Source of the DNA: an uncultured Oscillospiraceae bacterium | Lineage (GTDB): Bacteria; Bacillota; Clostridia; Oscillospirales; Acutalibacteraceae | Direction of reading: 5' to 3' | NCBI GenBank assembly: GCA_900546265.1 | Contig: URCA01000005.1 | Span: 83,429-147,428 of the forward strand | Length of the DNA stretch: 64,000 nt | Part shown: positions 1-7,632 of the stretch, one piece after another | Layout of the letters: every line of letters begins with the position of its first letter | Position numbering within the stretch: the first letter of the stretch is position 1 | Translations under genes and position numbers: made by a program | Notes under the pieces: model-generated | Told to the model about the DNA's origin: nothing | What the model saw: only the letters and a program-made list of their open reading frames with translations | Database searches by the model: none

Positions 1-220
1 GCAGCTGATTGATGCGTTTGCCTTCAAAAAAGACATCGCCGCTGTCCGGTGTGATGAAGCCGCCGATAATCCGCAGCGTGGTTGTCTTCCCGCAACCGGA
101 AGGGCCCAGCAGGGTGACAAACTCTCCATCCGAGATGCTGAGATTCAAACGGCTCAGCACCTGTTCCCCATCGAACGACATCGCAATGTCTTTGAGTTGG
201 ATAATATTGGTGTTTTCCAT
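1..220 (-). CDS. potA: PotA-type polyamine ABC transporter ATP-binding protein (N-terminal part, runs off the window)
   Basis: The first 73 codons of an ABC ATPase are present; the rest lies beyond base 1. The Walker A motif GPSGCGKTT is at about residues 39-47, inside the EFVTLLGPSGCGKTTTLRII stretch typical of the PotA/CysA/MalK group. The continuation GGFITPDSGDVFFEGKRIN resembles PotA, the ATPase that powers spermidine/putrescine import with PotB, PotC and PotD. The ATG at 218-220 follows an AAAGGGGG ribosome site by 8 bases. The spermidine assignment rests on N-terminal similarity only; another PotA-like importer is possible. The gene lies downstream of a promoter and an early terminator (401-484), suggesting attenuation. 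Confidence 0.8.
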   Translation of the reverse strand, partial: MENTNIIQLKDIAMSFDGEQVLSRLNLSISDGEFVTLLGPSGCGKTTTLRIIGGFITPDSGDVFFEGKRINQL

Positions 221-400
221 GACAATGCATCCCCCTTTGCGGTAATAGAATTTCCTGAGCCGGCCTGAACCAGCCATCGGAAACCGCTGTATCCTTGACA
301 ACGCCCTCCGCAAAGGGTTTTTCACAATCTCGCCGATCGGCGGAGACTGCGGCGCTGCGTGGATACCGCTTATGCGATGTGCCAGATGCATGTTCACGCG

Positions 401-432
401 AAAAAATCCCGCCCGGTTCTGCCGGGTGGGAT
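401..432 (-). terminator. Intrinsic terminator / attenuator in the potA leader
   Basis: On the minus strand an 11-bp stem (406-416 with 422-432, one G-T pair) with a 5-base loop is followed directly by six T residues. It begins only about 17 bases after the predicted transcription start, so most transcripts could stop after roughly 50 nucleotides unless the terminator is bypassed. Confidence 0.7.
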
Positions 433-455
433 TCCGGAATGTGAACAACAATAAC

Positions 456-484
456 AATATAGAGAACAATGCAGGAAATGTCAA
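456..484 (-). promoter_or_regulatory. Sigma-A promoter for the potA transcript
   Basis: On the minus strand TTGACA (479-484) and TATATT (456-461) are separated by exactly 17 bases, a near-consensus vegetative promoter. Transcription would begin near base 449 and run toward potA, leaving a leader of about 230 nucleotides. Confidence 0.75.
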
Positions 485-696
485 GATATTTTCGCATTTT
501 CTCGAAAAAAATGTGATTCTTCCGCATTTGAGAGCTATTGTTGTTCATTTCGCTTGCATAATCTCGTTTTTCCTCCGGTTTTCTCCGTCTCCCTCAACTC
601 TTCAACGAACTTCCTGTTTACTCGACAGCATGCTGACCGACTGGCTACCCGTCGCCCGGTACCGCTCCTGCATAAAAGCCTTTAAAAGGAGCCAAT

Positions 697-1554
697 TTAA
701 TCAACTTCTACCACAAAGTCTTTTTGTTGTAAGCTGAAGCCGGTCATTGAAAAACGGAGCGGATCCAGCATCAATATCAGCTGGCCGTCATTGGCCTTGG
801 AGGTGCAGACCAGCAGCAGTTCGCTGTCCGTCGTCAGAGCATTGGCCGCATATAAATCGTTCTCTGTAAAGGAGGAGGGAAGCCAGCCGTTGCTTTGTAT
901 ATTCTTGAGCTGCTGCCAAACCGGCAATCCTTCCGCCTCCCCGTCGGATAGGGCCTGCCGCAGATCCCAGCCGCCCTGCTGAATCGTAAACCGATCATAG
1001 GCTGTATCGGACGGTTCTGTCCGATAGTGAAAATAAACCAGTTCCATCCGATAGTCAAAAACGCAATCCACCCAGACAGCCGAACGCACTCCCTTTTCAT
1101 CTGCCGTTTCCAGGCGATAATTCGCCAAATAATAGAGCGGCCGATCGTTTTCATCCCGTCCTTTTTTCATAGAGGCGGCTGGCTGGCTGGTATCTTCTAC
1201 GGCGGTTAGGATTTGCGCCTTATTTTGGTCTTCGGACAGGCAGATGTACAGCCAATCGAATATCTGCCAAAGACGTACGCCCAAAGCCGCCTTATCCGAC
1301 TCGGACAGGCTGGACACCCGAGCGGCGTCGTACAGATTCCACGGGTACAGCGTCAGGGTTTCTTCTATGGCCTCGTAAACCGGGGCGGGCGCAAGCAATT
1401 CCTTTTCCAAAGGCAGCACCTTATTCTCATAGGTGGGAAGCAGGGCGTTCATCCCAAGAGCCAGAAACAGCCCCAGCGCCACCGCGGCGGCGGCCAGCCA
1501 GCTCATCAGCAGCCAGTCTTTCCGTATGCGCTTTTTTCGTTTTCCGCTGCTCAT
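697..1554 (-). CDS. Membrane-anchored protein of unknown function in a two-component operon
   Basis: A 285-residue protein with a basic N-terminus (KRKKRIRKD), one hydrophobic segment at about residues 14-36, and a soluble remainder predicted to lie outside the membrane. I recognise no family. The start overlaps the last codons of the upstream histidine kinase gene (1551-1554), so the two are translationally coupled, and the order is response regulator, kinase, this protein. That position is common for accessory sensors or lipoprotein-like partners of OmpR-type systems, but the role is inference. It is rich in Trp and Tyr and has no obvious catalytic motif. Confidence 0.7.
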   Translation of the reverse strand: MSSGKRKKRIRKDWLLMSWLAAAAVALGLFLALGMNALLPTYENKVLPLEKELLAPAPVYEAIEETLTLYPWNLYDAARVSSLSESDKAALGVRLWQIFDWLYICLSEDQNKAQILTAVEDTSQPAASMKKGRDENDRPLYYLANYRLETADEKGVRSAVWVDCVFDYRMELVYFHYRTEPSDTAYDRFTIQQGGWDLRQALSDGEAEGLPVWQQLKNIQSNGWLPSSFTENDLYAANALTTDSELLLVCTSKANDGQLILMLDPLRFSMTGFSLQQKDFVVEVD

Positions 1555-2981
1555 GCTTCCGCCTCCCCGTCAAATGTGAGATAAACCTGCGTGCCTTTTC
1601 CCAATTCGCTTTCAATGGTCAGCCGTATCCCGTGCAGCCGAGCAATCTCTACACACAGGGCGAGGCCGAGGCCCGCTCCCCCTGCTTTTCTAGATCGCAC
1701 TTTATCCAGCATATAAAAAGGCTGTACGATTTTGGCGATCTCTTTCTGCGGAATTCCCATCCCGGAGTCGGACACGATCAAGACCAGATGACCATCCGGC
1801 GCAAGCCCGCCTAAAAACTCCACCGTCTGCCCCGCCTTCGAGGCTTTCATCGCGTTATCCGCCAAATTGTACAGCAGCGATTTGAACAGCTCTTTATCTA
1901 CACGCACCTCCACGTCGGGAACCACGCAGCGCAGATTCATTTCCCGCAGGGCGAGGGAAGGCTGGAGGGAAATCTCCACCTCCCGAACGAGATCAGGCAG
2001 GGATATCCGCTGAAAATCCAACTGGGTGTTCCCTACCGTAATCAGTTCCATCAACTTGCCGGAAAGAGAGCGCAGTCGTTTGGTTTCCTCGACGATGACA
2101 CCGGCGTACTCGCGCCGTTCGGCTTCCGTCACGACCTTTTTGACGCGCAGAATATCGGCAAAGCCCAGGATGGAGGTCAGCGGCGTCTTCATCTCATGCG
2201 CCAAATTGGCGATAAAGGTTTTCTGATTATCCGCCACCTGTTCCAGGCTGTCGACGTTGGTTTCAATGGAATCGGCCATTCGATTGACGTTGCGGGCCAG
2301 CTCGGCGAGTTCGCTGTGGCCGGCGATTTGGAGCCGTTTCTGATAATCCCCCTGGGCAATACGGCGCATAGCGTAATTCACCTTTTGCAGCGGGCGCATC
2401 AGCCACCAGACCATCACCAGCAGCAGGCCGGCCACCACCAGAGACAGCACCAGACTCAGCGTGCGCACATACCGCAGCTGTTCGCGGCGGAGAACCGACA
2501 GATCCGTTGCGTCCGTCATGGTGACCAGGATATAGTCCACCTTTTCCATGGAGATCTGAGAGCCGACCAGCAAACAGCTCCGGGCATCCTGGGTAATAAA
2601 TTTCAGCTGAGGAGCTTCCGCTGTCACAGCTTTTACCACGTCCAGCTCCTGGGCTTCTTCCATCACGCCGGTGGTGGATATGCGTTTGCCGGCCCGGTAG
2701 AGGGACACGCCGGCGCCTCGCTTTTTCTGGGAGTCCAGCACTTTTTCCACGACGGCATAGGTATCCTCCTCGCTCAGCAGGGTTTTATTCTGCTGCAGGC
2801 GGGTCACTGTCACGGTGTTTTGCACGGCGGCGGCCACCAGGCTGTGTTCGGACGCCGCCCGCTTCTGTTCCTGTTGAAACAGCATGTTTTGGCTCTGAGA
2901 CAGCAGCAAAAAAGACGTGCCGTCCACCGCCAGCATAACCAGCAGCAGCGTGCCGATAAATATTTTATGCCAGAGCTTCAT
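1551..2981 (-). CDS. Sensor histidine kinase with HAMP domain
   Basis: A 476-residue inner-membrane kinase. Transmembrane segments lie at about 9-29 and 174-195, bracketing an extracytoplasmic sensor of about 145 residues. A HAMP linker follows (about 197-250), then a HisKA dimerisation domain with the phospho-acceptor His262 in AHEMKTP, and a HATPase_c domain with the N box (Asn376) and the DSGMGIP G1 box near 405. It would phosphorylate the response regulator encoded 21 bases upstream. The architecture matches PhoR/YycG-like kinases, but the signal cannot be deduced. Confidence 0.9.
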   Translation of the reverse strand: MKLWHKIFIGTLLLVMLAVDGTSFLLLSQSQNMLFQQEQKRAASEHSLVAAAVQNTVTVTRLQQNKTLLSEEDTYAVVEKVLDSQKKRGAGVSLYRAGKRISTTGVMEEAQELDVVKAVTAEAPQLKFITQDARSCLLVGSQISMEKVDYILVTMTDATDLSVLRREQLRYVRTLSLVLSLVVAGLLLVMVWWLMRPLQKVNYAMRRIAQGDYQKRLQIAGHSELAELARNVNRMADSIETNVDSLEQVADNQKTFIANLAHEMKTPLTSILGFADILRVKKVVTEAERREYAGVIVEETKRLRSLSGKLMELITVGNTQLDFQRISLPDLVREVEISLQPSLALREMNLRCVVPDVEVRVDKELFKSLLYNLADNAMKASKAGQTVEFLGGLAPDGHLVLIVSDSGMGIPQKEIAKIVQPFYMLDKVRSRKAGGAGLGLALCVEIARLHGIRLTIESELGKGTQVYLTFDGEAEA

Positions 2982-3002
2982 CGGCCCACCACTCTCTTTC
3001 GC

Positions 3003-3659
3003 TTAGCGACTTTCCAGGCGATAGCCCAGTTTGGGAATCGTGATCAGCTGCCGCTGCAGCCCCATCTTCCGGCGCACCTGCTGGACATGGATATCCACCG
3101 TCCGGGTCTCGCCCGCAAATTCATACCCCCAAACAGCTGAGAGCAGCCGTTCGCGAGACAGGGCAATATCGGTGTTCTGCAGAAAAAAGACCAGCACGTC
3201 GAACTCCTTCGGCGTGAGGGAAACGGGATCGTTGCCCTTCTTCACCACATGCTCATCCAAATTGACCGTGATATCCCCATAACAAATCTGCGTCTTTCCC
3301 CGGTTCGTGCGGCGAAGCACCACCTCCACCCGAGCCAGCAGTTCCACCGCTTCAAAGGGCTTGACAATATAATCCTCGGCCCCTAGCTTCAGGCCGCGCA
3401 CCTTATCGGCCACATCCTGAACGGCGGTGAGAAAAATCACCGGGGTTTTATCACTTTGAATCCGCTGGATAACCGAAAAGCCGTCCAAGCCGGGCAGCAT
3501 GACGTCCAGCAGCACCAGATCGTAATCTCTCTCGCTGATAAGAGTGACCGCCCTCTCTCCATCCTCGCAGATTTCGCTGGTGTACCCGCCGATGGAAAGG
3601 GTGGCCGCTATCATTTTCGCTATATGTTCGTCGTCTTCCACGATTAGTATCGGTTTCAT
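3003..3659 (-). CDS. OmpR/PhoB-family response regulator
   Basis: A 218-residue regulator. The receiver domain has the acidic pair Glu8-Asp9-Asp10, phospho-acceptor Asp52 (LLDVMLPG), Thr78 and Lys100. The C-terminal half is a winged-helix DNA-binding domain ending in RTVDIHVQQVRRKMG, the recognition-helix region of the OmpR family. The ATG at 3657-3659 is preferred because AAGGAGG lies 6 bases upstream; an earlier ATG two codons before abuts the ribosome site. It is first in an operon with its kinase and an anchored protein. Confidence 0.93.
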   Translation of the reverse strand: MKPILIVEDDEHIAKMIAATLSIGGYTSEICEDGERAVTLISERDYDLVLLDVMLPGLDGFSVIQRIQSDKTPVIFLTAVQDVADKVRGLKLGAEDYIVKPFEAVELLARVEVVLRRTNRGKTQICYGDITVNLDEHVVKKGNDPVSLTPKEFDVLVFFLQNTDIALSRERLLSAVWGYEFAGETRTVDIHVQQVRRKMGLQRQLITIPKLGYRLESR

Positions 3660-3711
3660 AGACATCCTCCTTATCCGCGCCGGCTTGTCCCGGCCAGGCT
3701 GATTTCCTATC

Positions 3712-3740
3712 AGTATACCATTCTCCAAAAAAAGATGCAA
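3712..3740 (-). promoter_or_regulatory. Sigma-A promoter of the two-component operon
   Basis: Minus-strand TTGCAT (3735-3740), 17-base spacer and TATACT (3712-3717), with a TG one base before the -10 (extended -10). It lies 52 bases upstream of the regulator start. Confidence 0.7.
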
Positions 3741-3808
3741 TGTTGCCGCTTTGGCATATTTAGCCGCCGAAGCCGTATATATGAATTGATAGGCAACCGC
3801 TGCCCTCC

Positions 3809-3838
3809 GGCGTCTCCTGCCGGCGAAAAGGAGACGCC
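3809..3838 (+). other. Perfect inverted repeat in the 5' region of the SleC-like cassette
   Basis: GGCGTCTCC (3809-3817) pairs with GGAGACGCC (3830-3838) across a 12-base loop, 41 bases before the first gene of the cassette. No T-run follows, so it is not an evident terminator. It could be an operator or an RNA stem that affects translation or stability. Confidence 0.5.
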
Positions 3839-3879
3839 TTCCCCACCAATCCGTTTCGCCGGAGAAATGGAGAATGTTT

Positions 3880-4788
3880 ATGAAGCTGGATTCCTCTTCT
3901 CAAAACCTGGATAGCCTGATCGAACAGTACAACCGGGAGCTGATGCGTTTCTACCAGCAAAACGCGCCCCGTATCCAGCCGGACGGCGAACCCGTCGAGG
4001 AGCCGGAAGGCCCGGTACGCGTCGCCTATCCGGCCAAAATCATTTCGCCGCCCAATCCGCCGGATTTCCAGGAGGATAACCGGCGGGAGATGCGCGAGCG
4101 TTTGGAACAAGAAAGCGCGGCACCCGTGCCCCACCCGTCCCAAAGCAACGCGTCAACGCCCGCACAGCCTCTTCCACAGGCGGGCCGGCCCGTTTCCAAA
4201 AGCTTTCCCATCCATCTGGAGGACCGGATTCTGGAAGAAGGGCTGCTGCCCGGCGTACCGCTGGTCGAGGAGCCAGGGGCGCTCGGGAAACCGATGCCCG
4301 CGGAAAACAGCGAGCAGACGCCACAACAGATTTTCACGCCGCAGGCCCCGGAATCTTCCCCGGAGGAAGGCCCCGCCGTCCTGCCGGAAGAGCTGTCCCT
4401 TCCCATGTCTACAGGATACTTACAGGTGTTTTTATCCTCCGCAAGGGAGGCCACGCCGATTCCGGGCGCCATCGTGACGGTCACCCGGGTAAACGGCGGC
4501 GGCGAAGAGCTGTACGCCCATACCACCACCGACCGGGACGGCTTAACCGAGGTGATCGCGCTGCCGGCCGTGGACAGCGCGCTGACCATGGAACCGGGGA
4601 TCCCCTCGCCGTACACCAGCTATAACATTCAGGCCGCCGCTCCCGGGTATTTCCGAGTACTCAATGTGAACGCGCCGATCTACGGCGGCAACACGGCGGT
4701 GCAGCCCGTTCAGATGATCCCCATTCCTGAATTTGAATTGTCCCCCCAGGATCTGGTATTCTTTCAGACCGGACCCCAGGATCTTTAG
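3880..4788 (+). CDS. SleC-associated protein with a carboxypeptidase-regulatory-like beta domain
   Basis: A protein of about 302 residues. The N-terminal half is Pro/Glu-rich and looks disordered. From about residue 170 a beta-sandwich-like segment resembles carboxypeptidase regulatory domains (TGYLQVFLSS, PIPGAIVTV, TTDRDGLTEVI, YNIQAAAPGYF). The same kind of segment is found at the N-terminus of clostridial spore cortex-lytic SleC-type proteins. It has no signal peptide. It lies 15 bases upstream of a gene with the SpoIID-like and peptidoglycan-binding domains, so I read it as the split-off pro-region or partner. An ATG two codons earlier (3874) is the alternative start; the chosen one has GGAGA at better spacing. 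Confidence 0.65.
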   Translation: MKLDSSSQNLDSLIEQYNRELMRFYQQNAPRIQPDGEPVEEPEGPVRVAYPAKIISPPNPPDFQEDNRREMRERLEQESAAPVPHPSQSNASTPAQPLPQAGRPVSKSFPIHLEDRILEEGLLPGVPLVEEPGALGKPMPAENSEQTPQQIFTPQAPESSPEEGPAVLPEELSLPMSTGYLQVFLSSAREATPIPGAIVTVTRVNGGGEELYAHTTTDRDGLTEVIALPAVDSALTMEPGIPSPYTSYNIQAAAPGYFRVLNVNAPIYGGNTAVQPVQMIPIPEFELSPQDLVFFQTGPQDL

Positions 4789-4803
4789 AAGGGAGCGACC
4801 GCT

Positions 4804-6207
4804 TTGAACGGAGAGCCGTATATTCCTCAATTTCTGACCGTCCATCTGGGGGCGCCGGGCTCCAATGCCCAAAATGTCACGGTTTCTTTCCCCGACTATA
4901 TTAAAAACGTGGCATCCAGCGAAATCTATCCGACCTGGCCGGAAAACGCCATCCGCGCCAATGTCTATGCGCAGATTTCTTATGCTCTCAACCGCTACTA
5001 TACCGAGTGGTACCGCAGCATGGGGTATGATTTCGACATCACCAACTCCACACGCTATGATCAGGCCTATGTACAGAACCGGGATATCTTCGCCAACATT
5101 AGTGACATCGTTGACGATATCTTCAACGAGTATGTTTACCGGCAGGGCAGCGTCGAGCCCTACTTCACCCAATACTGCAATGGCACCACCGTCACCTGCG
5201 ACGGGTTGTCTCAATGGGGAACGGTGCCTCTAGCGGAGCAGGGTTATGGCCCTTACGATATTCTGGTGGAGTTCTACGGCCCGGACATCAACCTGAACAC
5301 CGATACACCGGTGCGCATCAACTCCCCCTCCTATCCCGGGCTGCCCCTGCGGTTGGGGGATGCCGGAAACAGCGTGCGCACCAAGCAGGTACAGCTGAAC
5401 CGCATATCCCGCAATTACCCCAGCATTCCCAAAATCGCACCGGTGGACGGCGTGTTCGGACAGGAGACAGACGACGCTGTACGGGAATTTCAGCGGATTT
5501 TCAAGCTGACCGCCGACGGCATTATCGGCAAAGCCACCTGGTATCGGATCGCCTATCTCTACAACAGTGTCAAGCGCCTATCCGAACTGGATTCGGAGGG
5601 GATTTCCCTGGACGAGGTAGCGCAGCAGTTCCCCTCCTTGCTGTCTCCGGGAGACACAGGGGACGAGGTGCGGATGATACAGTATTATCTCCAGGTAGTC
5701 GCCGCGTATTACGATACCGTCCCCCCGCTGACCACCACCGGCGTATATGACGACGCCACCTATCAGGCCGTGATGGCATTCCAGCGCACCTTTGGCCTGA
5801 CGCCGGACGGGATTATGGGACAGCAGACCTGGAACGAGCTGTATAAAGCCTATCGCGGCATACTCGACAGTACGGCGGTGATGGAGGGCGGCGTCGTGCT
5901 GTATCCGGGAACGGTGCTGCGTATTGGCTCCCAGGGAGAATATGTGCAGATTCTTCAGGAATACCTGGCATATATTTCCGAGTTTTACCCGGAAATCCCC
6001 GCAGTGCAGGTCACCGGCGTTTTCGGTAATCAAACCCAGGCGGCGGTCATTGCTTTTCAGAATCTTTTTGGCCTGGAAGCCGCGGGCATTGTCGGCCCAC
6101 TGACTTGGGACGCCATCGCCAGCCTGTACTCGGATCTGCGCGTCGGCAATGATAAGCAGCCGGGACAATTCCCGGGCACCGAACTGGCGGAAGGAGAAAC
6201 GACATGA
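4804..6207 (+). CDS. SleC-like SpoIID-type lytic transglycosylase with three peptidoglycan-binding repeats
   Basis: A 467-residue protein starting at TTG, with GGGAG 8 bases upstream. Residues 10-170 match the SpoIID/LytB fold: ASSEIYPTWP followed by a helix of the ALKAQA type, DITNST, DQAY and the C-terminal CDGLSQWGTVPLAEQGY block. Glu40 corresponds to the catalytic Glu of SpoIID-type lytic transglycosylases. Three PG_binding_1 repeats follow (about 180-256, 278-350, 365-440), each with a DGxxGxxTW-type ending. The likely role is cortex peptidoglycan cleavage during germination or spore formation. No signal peptide is present, as in SleC-type proteins made in the mother cell. Confidence 0.75.
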   Translation: MNGEPYIPQFLTVHLGAPGSNAQNVTVSFPDYIKNVASSEIYPTWPENAIRANVYAQISYALNRYYTEWYRSMGYDFDITNSTRYDQAYVQNRDIFANISDIVDDIFNEYVYRQGSVEPYFTQYCNGTTVTCDGLSQWGTVPLAEQGYGPYDILVEFYGPDINLNTDTPVRINSPSYPGLPLRLGDAGNSVRTKQVQLNRISRNYPSIPKIAPVDGVFGQETDDAVREFQRIFKLTADGIIGKATWYRIAYLYNSVKRLSELDSEGISLDEVAQQFPSLLSPGDTGDEVRMIQYYLQVVAAYYDTVPPLTTTGVYDDATYQAVMAFQRTFGLTPDGIMGQQTWNELYKAYRGILDSTAVMEGGVVLYPGTVLRIGSQGEYVQILQEYLAYISEFYPEIPAVQVTGVFGNQTQAAVIAFQNLFGLEAAGIVGPLTWDAIASLYSDLRVGNDKQPGQFPGTELAEGETT

Positions 6208-6746
6208 CCTGGATTCCCAACGATATTCATCAGGATCAGGATCTCTATATCCGGGAGTTGCAGACCTATTTGCGTACGGTTGCCACCCGGCACATCGAAA
6301 TCCCGCTGATAGCGGTGGACGGTATTTTCGGCCCGGAAACCACCCAGGCGGTCATCGCCTTTCAGGAAAGCTTCGGTCTGGAACCGACCGGCCGGGTCAA
6401 CCGGCAGACCTGGGACGCCATTTACGCAGAATACACCCGGATACTCAAGGTGGAAGCGCCCGCGGAGGCTCTCCGGCCTTTTCCGGCACCCGACTATGTG
6501 ATGATGCCCGGCGATACCGGCAATCTGGTATTCTTCCTGCAAATCATGCTGGACACCATCTCGGAACGTTACAGCAACCTGCCGCCTGTCAAAAAAACCG
6601 GCATTTACGACGAGGATACGCAGCGTGCGGTCCAGCAGATGCAGCAGCTGGGAGGACTGGAACCGAACGGAAAAACCGATAAGGCCACCTGGGATAAAAT
6701 CACCCGCCTGTACAACATCCAGGGACGGCCGGAAATCCAGTCCTGA
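6204..6746 (+). CDS. Protein made of two peptidoglycan-binding repeats
   Basis: A 180-residue protein with two PG_binding_1 repeats (about 12-80 and 98-172), each with the FGPET..VIAFQ and LEPxG..xxxTWDxI signatures. It overlaps the previous gene by four bases (ATGA), so translation is coupled. It has no catalytic domain and no signal peptide. It probably targets or anchors the upstream lytic enzyme on cortex peptidoglycan; this is inference from context. Confidence 0.75.
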   Translation: MTWIPNDIHQDQDLYIRELQTYLRTVATRHIEIPLIAVDGIFGPETTQAVIAFQESFGLEPTGRVNRQTWDAIYAEYTRILKVEAPAEALRPFPAPDYVMMPGDTGNLVFFLQIMLDTISERYSNLPPVKKTGIYDEDTQRAVQQMQQLGGLEPNGKTDKATWDKITRLYNIQGRPEIQS

Positions 6747-6756
6747 CAAGCCAAAA

Positions 6757-6792
6757 GGAGCAGCCGCGCAACAAGACGCGGCTGCTCCTTTT
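6757..6792. terminator. Bidirectional terminator between the SleC-like cassette and radC
   Basis: A 12-bp perfect stem (6757-6768 with 6777-6788) has A and T runs on both flanks, so it can end the plus-strand cassette and the converging radC transcript. Confidence 0.85.
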
Positions 6793-6799
6793 ATCAGGT

Positions 6800-7498
6800 T
6801 CAGGTAAAAATATACTGCAGCGACGGCGTCTGGGCCATCGACACAAAGTCATCCTCAGATATAATGATATGATCCACCAGCCGCACATCTGCCAAGGCCA
6901 TGGCCTTTACGAGTATCTTGGTGGATTCAATATCGTCGGCAGAGGGAAACGCATGGCCGTTCGGATGATTATGCGCCAGGACCGCGACCGTGGCATTATC
7001 CCGCAAGGCCTGCTGCAACGCCAGGCGCACATTGATTTCCGTGGCGTTGACGCTGCCCTCGAAAATGGTGGTGCAGTTGAGCACCTTTCGGCGGTTATCC
7101 ATGGACAGCAGCACCACTGCCTCATTCTTCAGGCCCAGAAACTTCGGCAGAATATACTGCCCCACCTCATGGATACTATTCAGCACCGTGCCGAAGCTGA
7201 GCTTGTCCTCATAGTAGCGATGTGACAGCTGACAGCAGAAGCAGATGAGGGAGGCCACGTGATCGGAAATGCCCTTGACGCGCTTAAGCTCCTCGTAAGG
7301 CGCCTCCAGAACACCCGACAGGCTGCCGAAGCGTTCCAACAGCTCATGAGCCAGCTCGTTGGTATCCTTAACAGGAATGCCAAAAAACAGCAGCAGCTCG
7401 ATCACTTCATGAGGCGCAAAATTATGGAGCCCCTCTTTGAGGAAACGCAGCTTGACGCGACCGCGATGCCCATCGTGAGGATTTTTTGCCTTAACCAT
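6800..7498 (-). CDS. radC: RadC-family JAB/MPN+ domain protein
   Basis: A 232-residue protein of the RadC (UPF0758) family. An N-terminal helix-hairpin-helix region is followed by a JAMM metal-binding site: the Glu of IFEGSVNATEINVR, AHNHPNG and the downstream Ser/Asp of PSADD. The family was named for a supposed repair role that has been withdrawn; it is thought to be a metal-dependent hydrolase or a DNA-associated protein. The ATG at 7496-7498 has GAGGGGG 6 bases upstream; a GTG eight codons earlier lacks a site. It shares a divergent promoter region with the RluA gene. Confidence 0.9.
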   Translation of the reverse strand: MVKAKNPHDGHRGRVKLRFLKEGLHNFAPHEVIELLLFFGIPVKDTNELAHELLERFGSLSGVLEAPYEELKRVKGISDHVASLICFCCQLSHRYYEDKLSFGTVLNSIHEVGQYILPKFLGLKNEAVVLLSMDNRRKVLNCTTIFEGSVNATEINVRLALQQALRDNATVAVLAHNHPNGHAFPSADDIESTKILVKAMALADVRLVDHIIISEDDFVSMAQTPSLQYIFT

Positions 7499-7540
7499 GT
7501 TCTTCCCCCTCACCTTAACCACAGGGTATTCTTACCAATC

Positions 7541-7590
7541 AGTATAGCAAAAAATATGAAGTTTGAAAAGAGCGGGACATATGCTATAAT
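7541..7590. promoter_or_regulatory. Back-to-back sigma-A promoters for radC and the RluA gene
   Basis: Plus strand: TTGAAA (7563-7568), 16 bases, TATAAT (7585-7590), with TGC before the -10. Minus strand: TTTTCA, 17 bases, TATACT (complement of 7541-7546), also with TGC before it. The two promoters face away from each other within about 50 bases. Confidence 0.7.
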
Positions 7591-7632
7591 GGCAGTGGCC
7601 CATCCTCTATTTTCCGGGAAATGGAGCGTTTT

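Larger units (their letters stand above)
221..696. other. Intergenic region between potA and the sensor operon
   Basis: This 476-base stretch holds the potA promoter, the leader terminator and the potA ribosome site. Between 485 and 696 no credible gene, hairpin or RNA was seen. The open frames crossing it have no ribosome site and overlap potA out of frame. Confidence 0.6.

Noticed and set aside
221..400. Riboswitch upstream of potA
   Set aside because: No known aptamer pattern was recognised, and the terminator comes before this segment rather than after it.
24..548. Minus-strand open frame covering the potA leader and start
   Set aside because: It overlaps potA in another frame, spans the promoter and terminator and shows no family pattern.
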